DNA of 22,750 bases. Source: Ruminococcaceae bacterium UBA7135. GTDB taxonomy: Bacteria > Bacillota > Clostridia > Oscillospirales > Ruminococcaceae. The notes under the pieces were generated by a model. It had not been told where the DNA came from. It searched no databases and saw nothing but the letters and a program-made list of their open reading frames with translations. Made by a program: the position numbers and the translations under genes. Shown here piece after piece: positions 14,328 to 22,100 of the stretch. Positions within the stretch are counted from its first letter, which is position 1; every line of letters begins with the position of its first letter. Location: contig DKXD01000161.1 in the NCBI GenBank assembly GCA_002492075.1, forward strand, positions 1 through 22,750, written 5' to 3'.

Positions 14328-15536
14328 ATGGACGAAAGAAAAAAGTTAGAACTTATCAGCAGTGTGGAAATTATGAATACACCGATGAAAAAGCAGCGAT
14401 TCATAATTGACGGGATGATTTATCCCGGCATCCACATTCTGTCCGGTGACCCGAAAATCGGTAAATCTTGGATGATGCTGGATATGTGCTTGGAGGTTGC
14501 GAAGGGCGAGAGTTTTCTCGGCAGGAAAACCGAGCAGGGGCAGGTCGTGTATATGGCACTGGAGGATACATTCGTCAGTTTGCAGTCTCGAATGTATGAG
14601 CTGACCGACGAACCAAGTGAAAATTTATTCTTCACCTTGCTTGCTAACTCAATCGGCAATGGATTAGAAGAAGACCTGCGAGAATGCAAGAAAATGTTTC
14701 CCGATTTGAAGATGGTAGTTATTGATACGCTCCAAAAAATCAGAAACAACATTGATATGAAGTACGGCGCGGATTATCGGGAGCTTTCCGTTCTGAAAAG
14801 TATCGCAGATAGTCTTGGAATCGCTATTGTTCTTGTTCATCACAACCGTAAGGCTCATGACTCCAATCCAAATAATCTGATTTCCGGAACGAATGGCATA
14901 GCAGGCTGTGCGGACGGACTGCTTGTGTTCACTCGCAACGGCGAAAACGCGAAACTCCATATCAGCGGCAGGGGCGCTCCGTCTCTGGAGTTGAATCTGA
15001 AAAGAGAGAAGTCGAAATGGATACTACTCGATGACGCGCCCGAGAGCGAGCCGGATATTTTCTCTTTCACTATCCATGATTTTATGCTGGAGAAAAATTC
15101 TGTGGGCGGAACCGCATCGGAAATTTGCTCTATGCTGAAAGAAAAATTTCCTAAACAGGAATTTAACAGCAACTGGCTCTACCGCGATTTGCTCCAGCAC
15201 GATGATGAGATTCGTTCGTTTGGAATTGACTACGGTAAGACAAAAAGCAACGGCATACGCAAAATATTTATCAGCTACGCTGCGGACAGGGACAGCAGTG
15301 GCGGTAAAATTTTGTGTACGGAAAATGCTGTCCCTGCCGACCCTGAAAAAGTCATGAGCACTGATGACAGCTTGATTGAGATTGAGAACGCTGAATTACC
15401 GAGTGAAGAGAATGTCGTCCCTGCTGTCCCTGTTAAGCAAATGCAAGGTGATGCGCTCATAGCTATGGCAGCGGAAATGATGAGAAGAAGTGTTCTCAAA
15501 CAAGGAGTAACCGTTCCCGCCTTTTCCGCCGATTGA
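14328..15536 (+). CDS. RepA/RecA-fold (AAA_25-type) ATPase, probable replication helicase-like protein
   Basis: This 402-residue protein starts at ATG 14328 with GGGAGGA 7 bases upstream. Residues ~25-240 form a RecA-like ATPase of the hexameric RepA/DnaB-like group: Walker A LSGDPKIGKSW (38-48), then GQVVYMALED (catalytic Glu/Asp strand), Walker B MVVIDTLQKI (~127-136), and IAIVLVHHNRKA (~165-176) followed by GTNGIAGCADG, as in plasmid RSF1010 RepA-type proteins. Residues ~255-330 look like a winged-helix tail (GGTASEICSMLKEKFPKQEF), and the last ~70 residues are low-complexity and acidic. Such ATPases are common in Clostridial integrative elements and phages, where they unwind DNA or load replication proteins. 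No separate replication initiator or primase is visible. A role in post-excision replication is inferred. Confidence 0.85.
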   Translation: MDERKKLELISSVEIMNTPMKKQRFIIDGMIYPGIHILSGDPKIGKSWMMLDMCLEVAKGESFLGRKTEQGQVVYMALEDTFVSLQSRMYELTDEPSENLFFTLLANSIGNGLEEDLRECKKMFPDLKMVVIDTLQKIRNNIDMKYGADYRELSVLKSIADSLGIAIVLVHHNRKAHDSNPNNLISGTNGIAGCADGLLVFTRNGENAKLHISGRGAPSLELNLKREKSKWILLDDAPESEPDIFSFTIHDFMLEKNSVGGTASEICSMLKEKFPKQEFNSNWLYRDLLQHDDEIRSFGIDYGKTKSNGIRKIFISYAADRDSSGGKILCTENAVPADPEKVMSTDDSLIEIENAELPSEENVVPAVPVKQMQGDALIAMAAEMMRRSVLKQGVTVPAFSAD

Positions 15537-15797
15537 TGGGCGGTTTGTACGGAGTTTGCCGCCGAGTAGGGTAACTGCTCGGCCAACCCGATTGCAGCGA
15601 AATTTAAGCCGTTTCTGCGCGAGTTTGGGCAGAGCGGTTCGCAGAGCTGATTGCAAGCAGATAACACAGATATTTCACGGCAAATTCGGGCAAATTGGAG
15701 TGCATTGTTCTGATGCAGGTTAAAGCAGCGGTGCTGCAATCACAGCGGACGGCAAAGCCGACCGCATTGTAAAGCCATTTGTAGGAGGTGAAGTTTG
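15537..15797. other. Hairpin-rich non-coding stretch, candidate origin (replication or transfer)
   Basis: No gene is seen here. At least four stems are visible: GGCGG/CCGCC (15539-15543 with 15559-15563); CCGAGTAG/CTGCTCGG (15562-15569 with 15575-15582, one wobble); GCAGC/GCTGC (15725-15729 with 15733-15737); and GCGG-A-CGGC-AAA-GCCG-A-CCGC (15745-15765). A tandem pair of GGCAAATT boxes sits 10 bases apart (15679-15686, 15689-15696). Such clustered secondary structure beside a ribbon-helix-helix gene and an ATPase gene is typical of oriT or a single-strand origin, but no nick-site consensus was recognised. Confidence 0.4.
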
Positions 15798-15821
15798 ATG
15801 TCAAGAAAAGCAAAGGTATGA
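15798..15821 (+). other. Seven-codon leader frame coupled to the RHH gene
   Basis: The best ribosome site of the region, GGAGGTGA (15784-15791), is ideally spaced before ATG 15798. That frame encodes only MSRKAKV and ends in a TGA that overlaps the next in-frame RHH start (ATGA at 15818-15821). It may be a leader peptide that couples translation, or a sign that a one-base shift separated the original N-terminus from the RHH gene. Confidence 0.4.
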
Positions 15822-16408
15822 AACATAGGTGTCACTCTGAAAAGAAAAACACATCAAAAGCGGTAACGATGGGAAATGCGGCGGCTCAAAAAGGTTATAC
15901 CGCGGGAAAGAGAGGTTCAATGGCAGAAAAAATAGGTATCAGTCTGGATAAGGAGACATTGCAGCTATGTGATAAATATTCAGCGGAACATTTGCACTCG
16001 CGCTCCGAATTTATCGCGGCGGCAATTCAGAAATATGTCTCCGACTTGGAGATCGGCAGACAGAAAAATATTATCGCAAAGGAGCTTGCCGGAGAGATCG
16101 TCAAGGGCAGCGAAGCGGGGGTAACGAAAATATCAAAAGGACTTTTCCGTTACGCTGTTGAGGTTGAAATGATCATCATGATCCTGTCGGAGCTGGCAAA
16201 TATTCCCCCAGAGATCATGGAGGAATATCGAAAGGAAGCGATCCGAAATGTCCGAAGAACGCGCGGAAAAATCAATCTTGACGATCTGATCGCGAGAAAT
16301 AATCGGGAGTTCGCGGAGCAAAAATTATCCGTAAAAGGCAGCGTAAGCGATGACATTGTCGACGAATATATGATAGACGATTACGATTTTATGGAGGATG
16401 GTATATGA
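15818..16408 (+). CDS. Ribbon-helix-helix (CopG-like) DNA-binding protein
   Basis: This protein is 196 residues from ATG 15818, or 162 from ATG 15920, which follows AGAGG and starts right at the conserved part. The RHH motif is AEKIGISLDKETLQLCDKYS then HSRSEFIAAAIQKYVSDLE, a classic CopG/MetJ-like strand-helix-helix. The remaining ~100 residues are helical, with IIMILSELANIPPEIMEEYR and an acidic tail. Proteins of this shape lie next to recombinases or relaxase accessory loci in Clostridial mobile elements, acting as autoregulators or origin-binding factors. Neighbours: hairpin-rich DNA upstream, and a TnpW-like gene starting in its stop codon (ATGA overlap). The inverted repeat over the recombinase promoter is a candidate target. 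Start choice is uncertain. Confidence 0.82.
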   Translation: MKHRCHSEKKNTSKAVTMGNAAAQKGYTAGKRGSMAEKIGISLDKETLQLCDKYSAEHLHSRSEFIAAAIQKYVSDLEIGRQKNIIAKELAGEIVKGSEAGVTKISKGLFRYAVEVEMIIMILSELANIPPEIMEEYRKEAIRNVRRTRGKINLDDLIARNNREFAEQKLSVKGSVSDDIVDEYMIDDYDFMEDGI

Positions 16409-16656
16409 CAAAATTTAATAGAATGAAGATATTTTTCAAGTCCTGCCTGTTGTTTTTCAGCAGACGAGCCGAAGCAAAACTCGATAAAAATACACCAGTC
16501 AAAGACGGATTTTCCGTGATAGATAACGTGCTGTACTACGTCAGCGGTAAAACGAGAATCAAGATCAAGGAGCACTTCGCCGAAACAAAGGTGACGGCTC
16601 TTGACCTTGTAGAGAGCGCGATAAAATACGAGAAACGCACCCAAGCGGCGGGATAA
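16405..16656 (+). CDS. TnpW-like small transposon protein
   Basis: This 83-residue basic protein begins in the stop codon of the RHH gene (ATGA), so the two are translationally coupled. Residues ~37-80 (VIDNVLYYVSGKTRIKIKEH, then a helical tail with LVESAIKYEKR) resemble the short beta-hairpin plus helix of TnpW-type proteins that accompany TnpX recombinases in Tn4451/Tn1549-like elements. That pattern is 'G-x-T-x-Y-x-V-x-x-H/HF' followed by a helix. The N-terminal FNRMKIFFKSCLLFF is hydrophobic and basic and may be an addition. The role of TnpW is not established. The similarity is by pattern memory only, so treat it as moderate. Confidence 0.62.
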   Translation: MTKFNRMKIFFKSCLLFFSRRAEAKLDKNTPVKDGFSVIDNVLYYVSGKTRIKIKEHFAETKVTALDLVESAIKYEKRTQAAG

Positions 16657-16673
16657 TTTTCTCAAAAAACCGC

Positions 16674-16702
16674 TGGACATTACGCCCGCATTATGGTATA
16701 AT
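16674..16702 (+). promoter_or_regulatory. Strong sigma-A promoter of the serine recombinase
   Basis: TGGACA (16674-16679) and a perfect TATAAT (16697-16702) are 17 bases apart, and a TGG just before the -10 gives an extended -10 element. The recombinase therefore has its own promoter and does not depend on read-through or on a promoter formed in the excised circle. Confidence 0.85.
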
Positions 16703-16732
16703 GTTTTTGTAAACAATGTGTTGTAATGCGGG
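16685..16732. repeat. Inverted repeat flanking the recombinase -10 box (operator candidate)
   Basis: CCCGCATTA (16685-16693, inside the promoter spacer) is exactly complementary to TAATGCGGG (16724-16732, in the 5' leader). The arms enclose the -10 box and the transcription start. A repressor bound at both arms could loop or block the promoter. In RNA only the right arm is present, so this is a DNA site rather than a hairpin. Confidence 0.65.
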
Positions 16733-16759
16733 TTGTTTCATAACAGGAGGTAAAACGGA

Positions 16760-18379
16760 ATGAAACAACAATATAGCACAGCACTTTATCTAAGGCTTAG
16801 CCGCGACGACGAGCTGAAAGGCGAGAGCGGCAGCATAGGAACACAACGTGACATATTAACGCAGTACTGCAAGGAGCAGAACCTCAGAATTGTCGGCGAG
16901 TATGTTGACGACGGTTGGAGTGGTACGAATTTCGACAGACCTAATTTTCAGCGGATGATCGACGATATCGAGGACGGAAAAATCAACTGCGTCATCACGA
17001 AAGACCTGTCAAGGCTCGGCAGAAATTACATTCTCACCGGACAATACACCGACATATATTTCCCGTCAAAGGGCGTGAGATATATCGCGGTCAGCGATGG
17101 TGTGGACAGCGAGAAAGGTGAAAGTGAGATCGCACCATTCCTCAACATTCTTAACGAAATGCACGCTCGGCAGACCAGCAAAAAAGTCAAAGCAGCCATG
17201 AAAACCCGCTTCCTGGGCGGAGCGCACTACGGAGCGTATGCGCCAATCGGCTACAAGAAGCACCCCGAACTCAAGGGGAAGATTATCCCCGATGAGGACA
17301 CAAGGTGGATCGTTGAAAAGATATTTGACCTTGCCGCGCATGGCATGGGAGCCGCCAAAATCCGCCGCACACTGGACGAAGAACATATCCCGACTCCCGC
17401 ATGGCTGAATTACCAAAGATACGGAACATTCGCTCACATCTTCGAGGGGCAGCCCGAGAGCAAACAGCACCAGTGGACGACAGCAAATATTAAAACAATC
17501 CTCTCAAACGAGGTGTACATCGGCAACAGCGTCCACAACAAGCAGAGCACCATATCGTTCAAGAATAAGAAAAAAGTTCGCAAGCCGAAGGACGAATGGC
17601 TGATTGTGGAAAACACACACGAGCCGATCGTTTCAAGAGAGCTCTGGGAGCAGGCTCACATGCACATCAACAGCCGAAAGCGCCCCATTAAAAACGGCGA
17701 AATGCAGATTTTCGCGGGGCTTCTGAAATGCGCTGACTGCGGCTGGGGGCTTCGGTATATGCACAACAACACAACGGCTACCCGAAAGGAAAAGAAGTGC
17801 TTTTTCTGTACGACTTACAGCGAGTATGGAAAGGACAAGTGCTCACAGCACTACATTCGATATGATGTGATATATGCCGTAGTGCTTGGCAGACTGCAAT
17901 ATTGGATTTCACAAACGCACGAAAAGGACGACGGCGAGCTGCTGCAGCGGCTGCTGAAAAGCGGCGACAAGCAGCGGGCAAAGGAGAACGCGAGTGCCAA
18001 AAAAGAGCTGGCGAGAACCGAAAAGCGGCTTCTGGAGTTGGACAATTTGTTCGCCAAGATGTACGAGGACAGGGCGAAAGAAGCAATCACCGAACGAAAC
18101 TTCGCAATGCTCTCGGTAAAATATCAAAAGGAACAGTCGCAGCTTGAAAGTAAAAAGCAGGAGCTCCAAGCCAAGCTTGACAAGTCGGCACAGGACACCG
18201 ACGGAGCGGAAAAATGGCTGTCGCTTATCCGCAAGTACGTCGAGCTGACGGAGCTTACCGCGCCGCTGATGAACGAGTTAATCGACAAGATCGTGGTTCA
18301 TCAAGCGGTAACCGATGAGAATGGCAGCAGAACGCAGGAAATCGAAATTTTCTACCGATTTGTAGGGAAAATCGATTAA
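16760..18379 (+). CDS. Large serine recombinase (TnpX/Tn4451-type integrase) of the element
   Basis: This 539-residue enzyme cuts and rejoins DNA at att sites through a 5'-phosphoserine link, integrating and excising the element. The N-terminal resolvase domain (~1-150) has the nucleophile Ser14 in LYLRLSRDDE, GSIGTQRDIL, VDDGWSGTNFDRPNF, and the arginine-bearing TKDLSRLGRNY. The recombinase domain follows (GYKKHPELKG, IVEKIFDLAAHGMGAAKIRR). A zinc ribbon has ligands CADC (~323) and CFFC (~350), then a long charged coiled coil (~385-480) and a C-terminal helix. This order is that of TnpX-like recombinases, and the length is usual. GGAGG lies 10 bases before the ATG. The gene stops about 35 bases from the right end of the element. 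No separate excision-directionality factor is obvious; the TnpW-like or RHH protein may serve. Confidence 0.95.
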   Translation: MKQQYSTALYLRLSRDDELKGESGSIGTQRDILTQYCKEQNLRIVGEYVDDGWSGTNFDRPNFQRMIDDIEDGKINCVITKDLSRLGRNYILTGQYTDIYFPSKGVRYIAVSDGVDSEKGESEIAPFLNILNEMHARQTSKKVKAAMKTRFLGGAHYGAYAPIGYKKHPELKGKIIPDEDTRWIVEKIFDLAAHGMGAAKIRRTLDEEHIPTPAWLNYQRYGTFAHIFEGQPESKQHQWTTANIKTILSNEVYIGNSVHNKQSTISFKNKKKVRKPKDEWLIVENTHEPIVSRELWEQAHMHINSRKRPIKNGEMQIFAGLLKCADCGWGLRYMHNNTTATRKEKKCFFCTTYSEYGKDKCSQHYIRYDVIYAVVLGRLQYWISQTHEKDDGELLQRLLKSGDKQRAKENASAKKELARTEKRLLELDNLFAKMYEDRAKEAITERNFAMLSVKYQKEQSQLESKKQELQAKLDKSAQDTDGAEKWLSLIRKYVELTELTAPLMNELIDKIVVHQAVTDENGSRTQEIEIFYRFVGKID

Positions 18380-18389
18380 AAACTTTGGC

Positions 18390-18430
18390 GGTATCCTTAA
18401 GTTTGGGAAAACGGAAAAGGACTGCCGGAG
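18390..18430. other. Right attachment junction (attR-like)
   Basis: Element DNA ends near GGA (18413-18415), after which the host XRE codons resume. CCTTAA (18395-18400) is the outer arm that matches TTAAGG of the left end in the reconstructed circle. A TAA within it (18398-18400) is in frame with the XRE remainder and closes that frame upstream, so the right fragment has lost its natural start. Confidence 0.65.
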
Positions 18431-18898
18431 GTTTCTCTTATGCTGCCGCTTTGTGATGTGCTTCACATAACGGTGAACGACCTTCTTTCCGGCGCTAGGG
18501 TCTCCCCAATTAATTATCAGAAGAAAGCGGAGGAAAATATGATGAATTTGATGCAAGAAAACGAAGAAAACAAGAAAAGAATGGCATTATGCGTAATTTG
18601 TGGTGTAATAACGATAATCGCGGTCTGCTCGCTTGTTGTTATTGCGTCTTACATTGAAATGCCAACGATTGCGAGAATTGCCTTGATCGCGTTTTCCGTT
18701 GCCACAGCGGCAGCGGGCATAGGAGCGGCGGCAGCGCTTGAAGCTAAAGCGGGGCATTTTGAGTGTCCGCATTGCAAAGCGCTTTTTGTTCCAACGATGA
18801 GCGAGTATGTGAAGGGGTATCGTACTTTTACAAAACGCAAATTGAGATGTCCGGAATGTGGCAGATCGGGAATGTGTAAGCACCGAATTATAAGATAG
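18416..18898 (+). pseudogene. XRE-family membrane/zinc-ribbon regulator, 3' fragment
   Basis: This is the continuation of the gene begun at 1916. It reads KGLPEVSLMLPLCDVLHITV and onward through the rest of the HTH domain (NDLLSGARV) and a basic linker. Two membrane segments follow (about CVICGVITIIAVCSLVVIAS and IALIAFSVATAAAGIGAAAA). A C-terminal zinc ribbon has CPHC and CPEC pairs plus MCKH. The intact protein would be a membrane-tethered regulator of 201 residues; its signal is unknown. An ATG at 18440 with GGAGG upstream (18427-18431, itself part of the coding sequence) could let this fragment be made as a 152-residue DNA-binding-defective membrane protein. Such a fragment might be inert or might interfere with relatives; neither can be told here. 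Confidence 0.88.
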
Positions 18899-18973
18899 TG
18901 ATAAATTCCGTTTTCAGCTTGTAGATAAAGCCAGTTTTTACATTTGACGTAAAATTTTGAGTTTTAATGCGGT

Positions 18974-18996
18974 TTTCCTCGCTGGTGGCGGGGAAA
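18974..18996 (+). other. Hairpin in the intergenic stretch after the XRE remainder
   Basis: TTTCCTCGC (18974-18982) pairs with GCGGGGAAA (18988-18996; one T-G wobble) around a 5-base loop. A second small dyad, TTTAC/GTAAA, lies at about 18937-18953. There is no T run, so these are not terminators. I recognise no riboswitch consensus, and no reading frame is evident between 18899 and 19018. Confidence 0.4.
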
Positions 18997-19018
18997 TGCA
19001 AGTTATTACACAGACCGG

Positions 19019-19047
19019 ACGCGCCGCCTTTGTGCGGCGCGTTTTTT
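19019..19047 (+). terminator. Strong intrinsic terminator
   Basis: ACGCGCCGC (19019-19027) pairs with GCGGCGCGT (19034-19042) around CTTTGT, and a run of six T begins at 19042. This is a textbook terminator for transcripts arriving from the XRE remainder or from the recombinase. It isolates the kinase gene behind its own promoter. Confidence 0.95.
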
Positions 19048-19070
19048 GCCGTTTTGCTCGGGAAAAGCTA

Positions 19071-19099
19071 TTGACATTAAATAAATAATATGATATAAT
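19071..19099 (+). promoter_or_regulatory. Fully consensus sigma-A promoter of the hybrid kinase
   Basis: TTGACA (19071-19076) and TATAAT (19094-19099) are both perfect and 17 bases apart, with TGA before the -10 as an extended element. Transcription should start near 19106, about 93 bases before the chosen start codon. The leader contains a small hairpin ATCGCA/TGCGAT (19117-19133). Confidence 0.9.
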
Positions 19100-19198
19100 C
19101 TAAATGAATTACGTAAATCGCAGTGAATGCGATGAATGTCTGTTTGGAGCAATAATGTATTCGGCTTTGCGAACATGGTTCAAAGTGGGAGTAAATAT

Positions 19199-22100
19199 AT
19201 GAAAAACGCAAAAAAGACTTGGAAAAACGCGATCTATATTTTTGTTGTACTTATAGCGGTAGTTTTGTTGTTTCAGTGGTATGCCGCGGCAAATAAAAAA
19301 CGTATCGAAACGCAGAACTTGAACTACGCTATGGATTCCGCGCAGCAAACGGCAAGCCGTATCAGAGATGAGCTTAAAAGCGCGGATCAGCGTATACGAA
19401 CATACGCGTATCTGATGAATGTTACGTCGGATGACGGCGTTAGCGCCGAAATGCTGAAAAATATGGAGGGAAGCGCCGTATTCGATTCGTTTTTGTATGT
19501 GGACGCCGACGGAAACGGGCTGTCGCCCGACGGCACTGCGTTTGACAGCACCGATCGTTCTTATTATATAAACGGTATGAAGGGCGAAAGCGGCAGTGCC
19601 GTTATTGAACATTCGCGTGTCGGCGATGATACCATAGCGGTGTTCTACTCCCCGTTGGAGCGCGACGGCGAGATATTGGGCGTGCTGTTGGGCTTGTATT
19701 TTGCCGATGAATACTTGCAGAGAATGATCACAACAGATTACTTTGGCGAACCCGCGGACGTGTATTTCTGCACCTCCGACGGTTTCGTTGTGGCAAGCTC
19801 GAACGGTGAAAGTTATGATAAGCCCCTGCCCGATTACCTTTATGAAAACGGCGTTATAGGCGAGGAGACCACAGCCGGCGCGTGGGATGTCTTTAACAAG
19901 CAGGCTGACGAGAAGTCGTTTTTCTGCAATTATAACAACTCCAATCGCACGACGGATAATATCTGTATTGTTCGTATCCCCGATTCCGATTACGTTCTGG
20001 TGCAGACTTTCCCGCTTAACGTAACGCAAACAATGATAAGAAACGCAAACCGCACAGGCATGATCCTCCAGTTTACGCTTATCGGACTGTTTGCGGTGTA
20101 TATCGTGGTTCTGGTCGTGCAGTCGAGACACGAGAAAACGCTGCTTGAAAAGGAAAACCGCGAAAAGGGCTATGTTACCAACGGAACGAGCGCCCTGTTC
20201 AACCGCTTTATCATGGTCGATTTTGAAGAGGACACCTATCGTTATTTGTTGGGGACGGCTCCGTTGAACAAGGAGTTCCCGCCCTACGGAAAATATGATG
20301 ATTTTGTGGGCTATTTGTGCGCGGATATCGCCGATGAAGAGGACCGAAACAGCTTTCCTTACTATTTCGCAAAGGACACCGTTATCGCGGAGCTTGACGC
20401 GGGCGTTATCGATCTGCAATATGAATACCGCATAAAACGCGGCGATGAGTTCACATGGGAACACATGAACGTTATCTGCATCGAACGCAAAGACGGCAGG
20501 GCGGCAAAGGTGCTTTTCCTGCGGCAAGACATTACCCGCCTTAAGGAGCACGAGTTGGAGGCCCAGGCGGAAATAGCGCTTGCAAATCGCAGAGAGCGCC
20601 AGTACGTCACCGCTACCATGTCCGACGCTATATATAAATATGAGATCGATCTTACCCGCGATCTGATAAATCAGGATATCGTTTATCAGCGGGAAGAGGA
20701 CGGCAAAGAGGTGAGCCTTGCCGAACAGCTTGGCATAACGATACCGTGCAGCGCCACCGAATGGTTTGGGGCATGGAAAAAGTACGTGGCAGAGGAGTCC
20801 ATGGAGGAATACTGCGCGGGCGCGGACGTTTCCGCTCTGCTTAAGATGTTCGACGAGGGCAAGCACGAGTTCTCTATGGATTATTGGCGAACCGACACGG
20901 GCGGAAAGAAAATATGCGTTCGGCAGTCGTTCTTTATGACATGGGACGATGAAACAAACGATATTATGGCAATGGTTGTCATTAAGGAGATCACCGGGCA
21001 GGTGCTTAAGCAGCGCGAGCAAATGCAGGCTCTGCACGACGCGCTTATGCAGGCACAGCACGCAAACAACGCCAAAACGACGTTCCTTAATAATATGTCG
21101 CACGATATCCGCACGCCCATGAACGCGATAATCGGATTTACGACTATCGCGATAAGCCATATCGACAACAAAGATCAGGTGTTGGACAGCCTTCAAAAGG
21201 TATTGTCCTCCAGCAACCACTTGTTGAGCCTTATAAACGATATACTCGATATGAGCCGCATAGAAAGCGGCAAGGTGCAGATAAAGGAGCAGGAGTGCAA
21301 TATCTCCGAGCTGACACACAATCTTGTTAACATCATTCAGCCGCAGGTGAAGGCAAAGCAGCTCGAGCTGTTTATAGATACGTTCGACGTTGCGAACGAG
21401 GACGTTATCGCGGACTCGCTGAAGCTGAGCCAGGTGTTCGTAAATCTGCTGTCCAATGCCGTGAAATACACTCCCGCGGGCGGCACGGTAAGCTTCCGTA
21501 TCAAGCAGGAGACCACGTTCCATCACGGCTTCGGCGACTACACCTTTATCGTTAAGGATAACGGCATAGGAATGTCTCCCGAGTTCGTCAGTCATATCTT
21601 TGAGCCTTTCGAGCGCGAATCGAGCGTTACGAAAACGGGTATTCAAGGCACGGGGCTTGGCATGGCGATAACGAAGAACATCGTTGAGATGATGGGCGGA
21701 GAGATAACCGTAAACAGCGAGAAGAACAAGGGCAGCGAGTTTATAGTGAAGCTCTCCCTTAAGCTTCAGGACGTGGAAAAGAACGCCGCGCAGATAAAGG
21801 AACTGGAGGGCTTGCGCGCCATGGTGGTGGACGATGACCCCGACAGCTGCGACAGCGTTACCAAGATGCTGAAAACGCTGGGTATGCGCGCGGAGTGGAC
21901 GACTTCCGGCAGAGAAGCCGTGTACCGCGCGAAAAACGCTTACAATGAGGGCGATTCCTACCACACCTTTATAGTAGATTGGCAAATGCCCGAGCAGAGC
22001 GGCATAGAGACCGCCCGCAAGATACGTAAAGCGGTCGGGGACGACGCGCCTATCATAATTCTGACGGCTTACGATTGGACGGATATCGAGCAGGAGGCGA

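Larger units (their letters stand above)
2037..18413 (+). mobile_element. ~16.4-kb integrative element with large serine recombinase, inserted in an XRE gene
   Basis: The two halves of one XRE gene flank this segment and rejoin in frame, so it is an insertion. The bases TGGGA (2027-2031 and 18404-18408) and GGA (2036-2038 and 18413-18415) occur at both junctions, each pair 16,377 bases apart. Crossover within GGA restores the expected protein sequence SKWECGKGLPEV and is therefore preferred. The recombinase lies at the right end, as expected for a TnpX/Tn4451-like serine recombinase element; that family is known to use GA dinucleotides at its ends. Cargo on the left is a type I restriction operon plus unknown genes. 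The right has a regulator, an ATPase, a ribbon-helix-helix protein and a TnpW-like protein. No relaxase, VirB/VirD4-like gene or phage structural gene is seen, so it is neither a complete conjugative element nor a prophage. Confidence 0.88.

Noticed and set aside
2037..18413. Prophage or self-transmissible conjugative element.
   Set aside because: No capsid, tail, terminase, lysis, relaxase, coupling-protein or VirB4-like gene is visible.
18899..19018. Riboswitch or small RNA gene upstream of the terminator.
   Set aside because: Small hairpins are present, but no consensus of a known riboswitch class was recognised and no proper promoter pair was found. The terminator is better explained as the end of the XRE transcript.
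19109..21985. A very long open frame (958 codons) on the minus strand inside the hybrid kinase.
   Set aside because: It is fully antisense to a well-supported kinase, has no recognisable domain and no convincing ribosome site. It is explained by codon bias of the kinase gene, where few stop codons arise in that frame.
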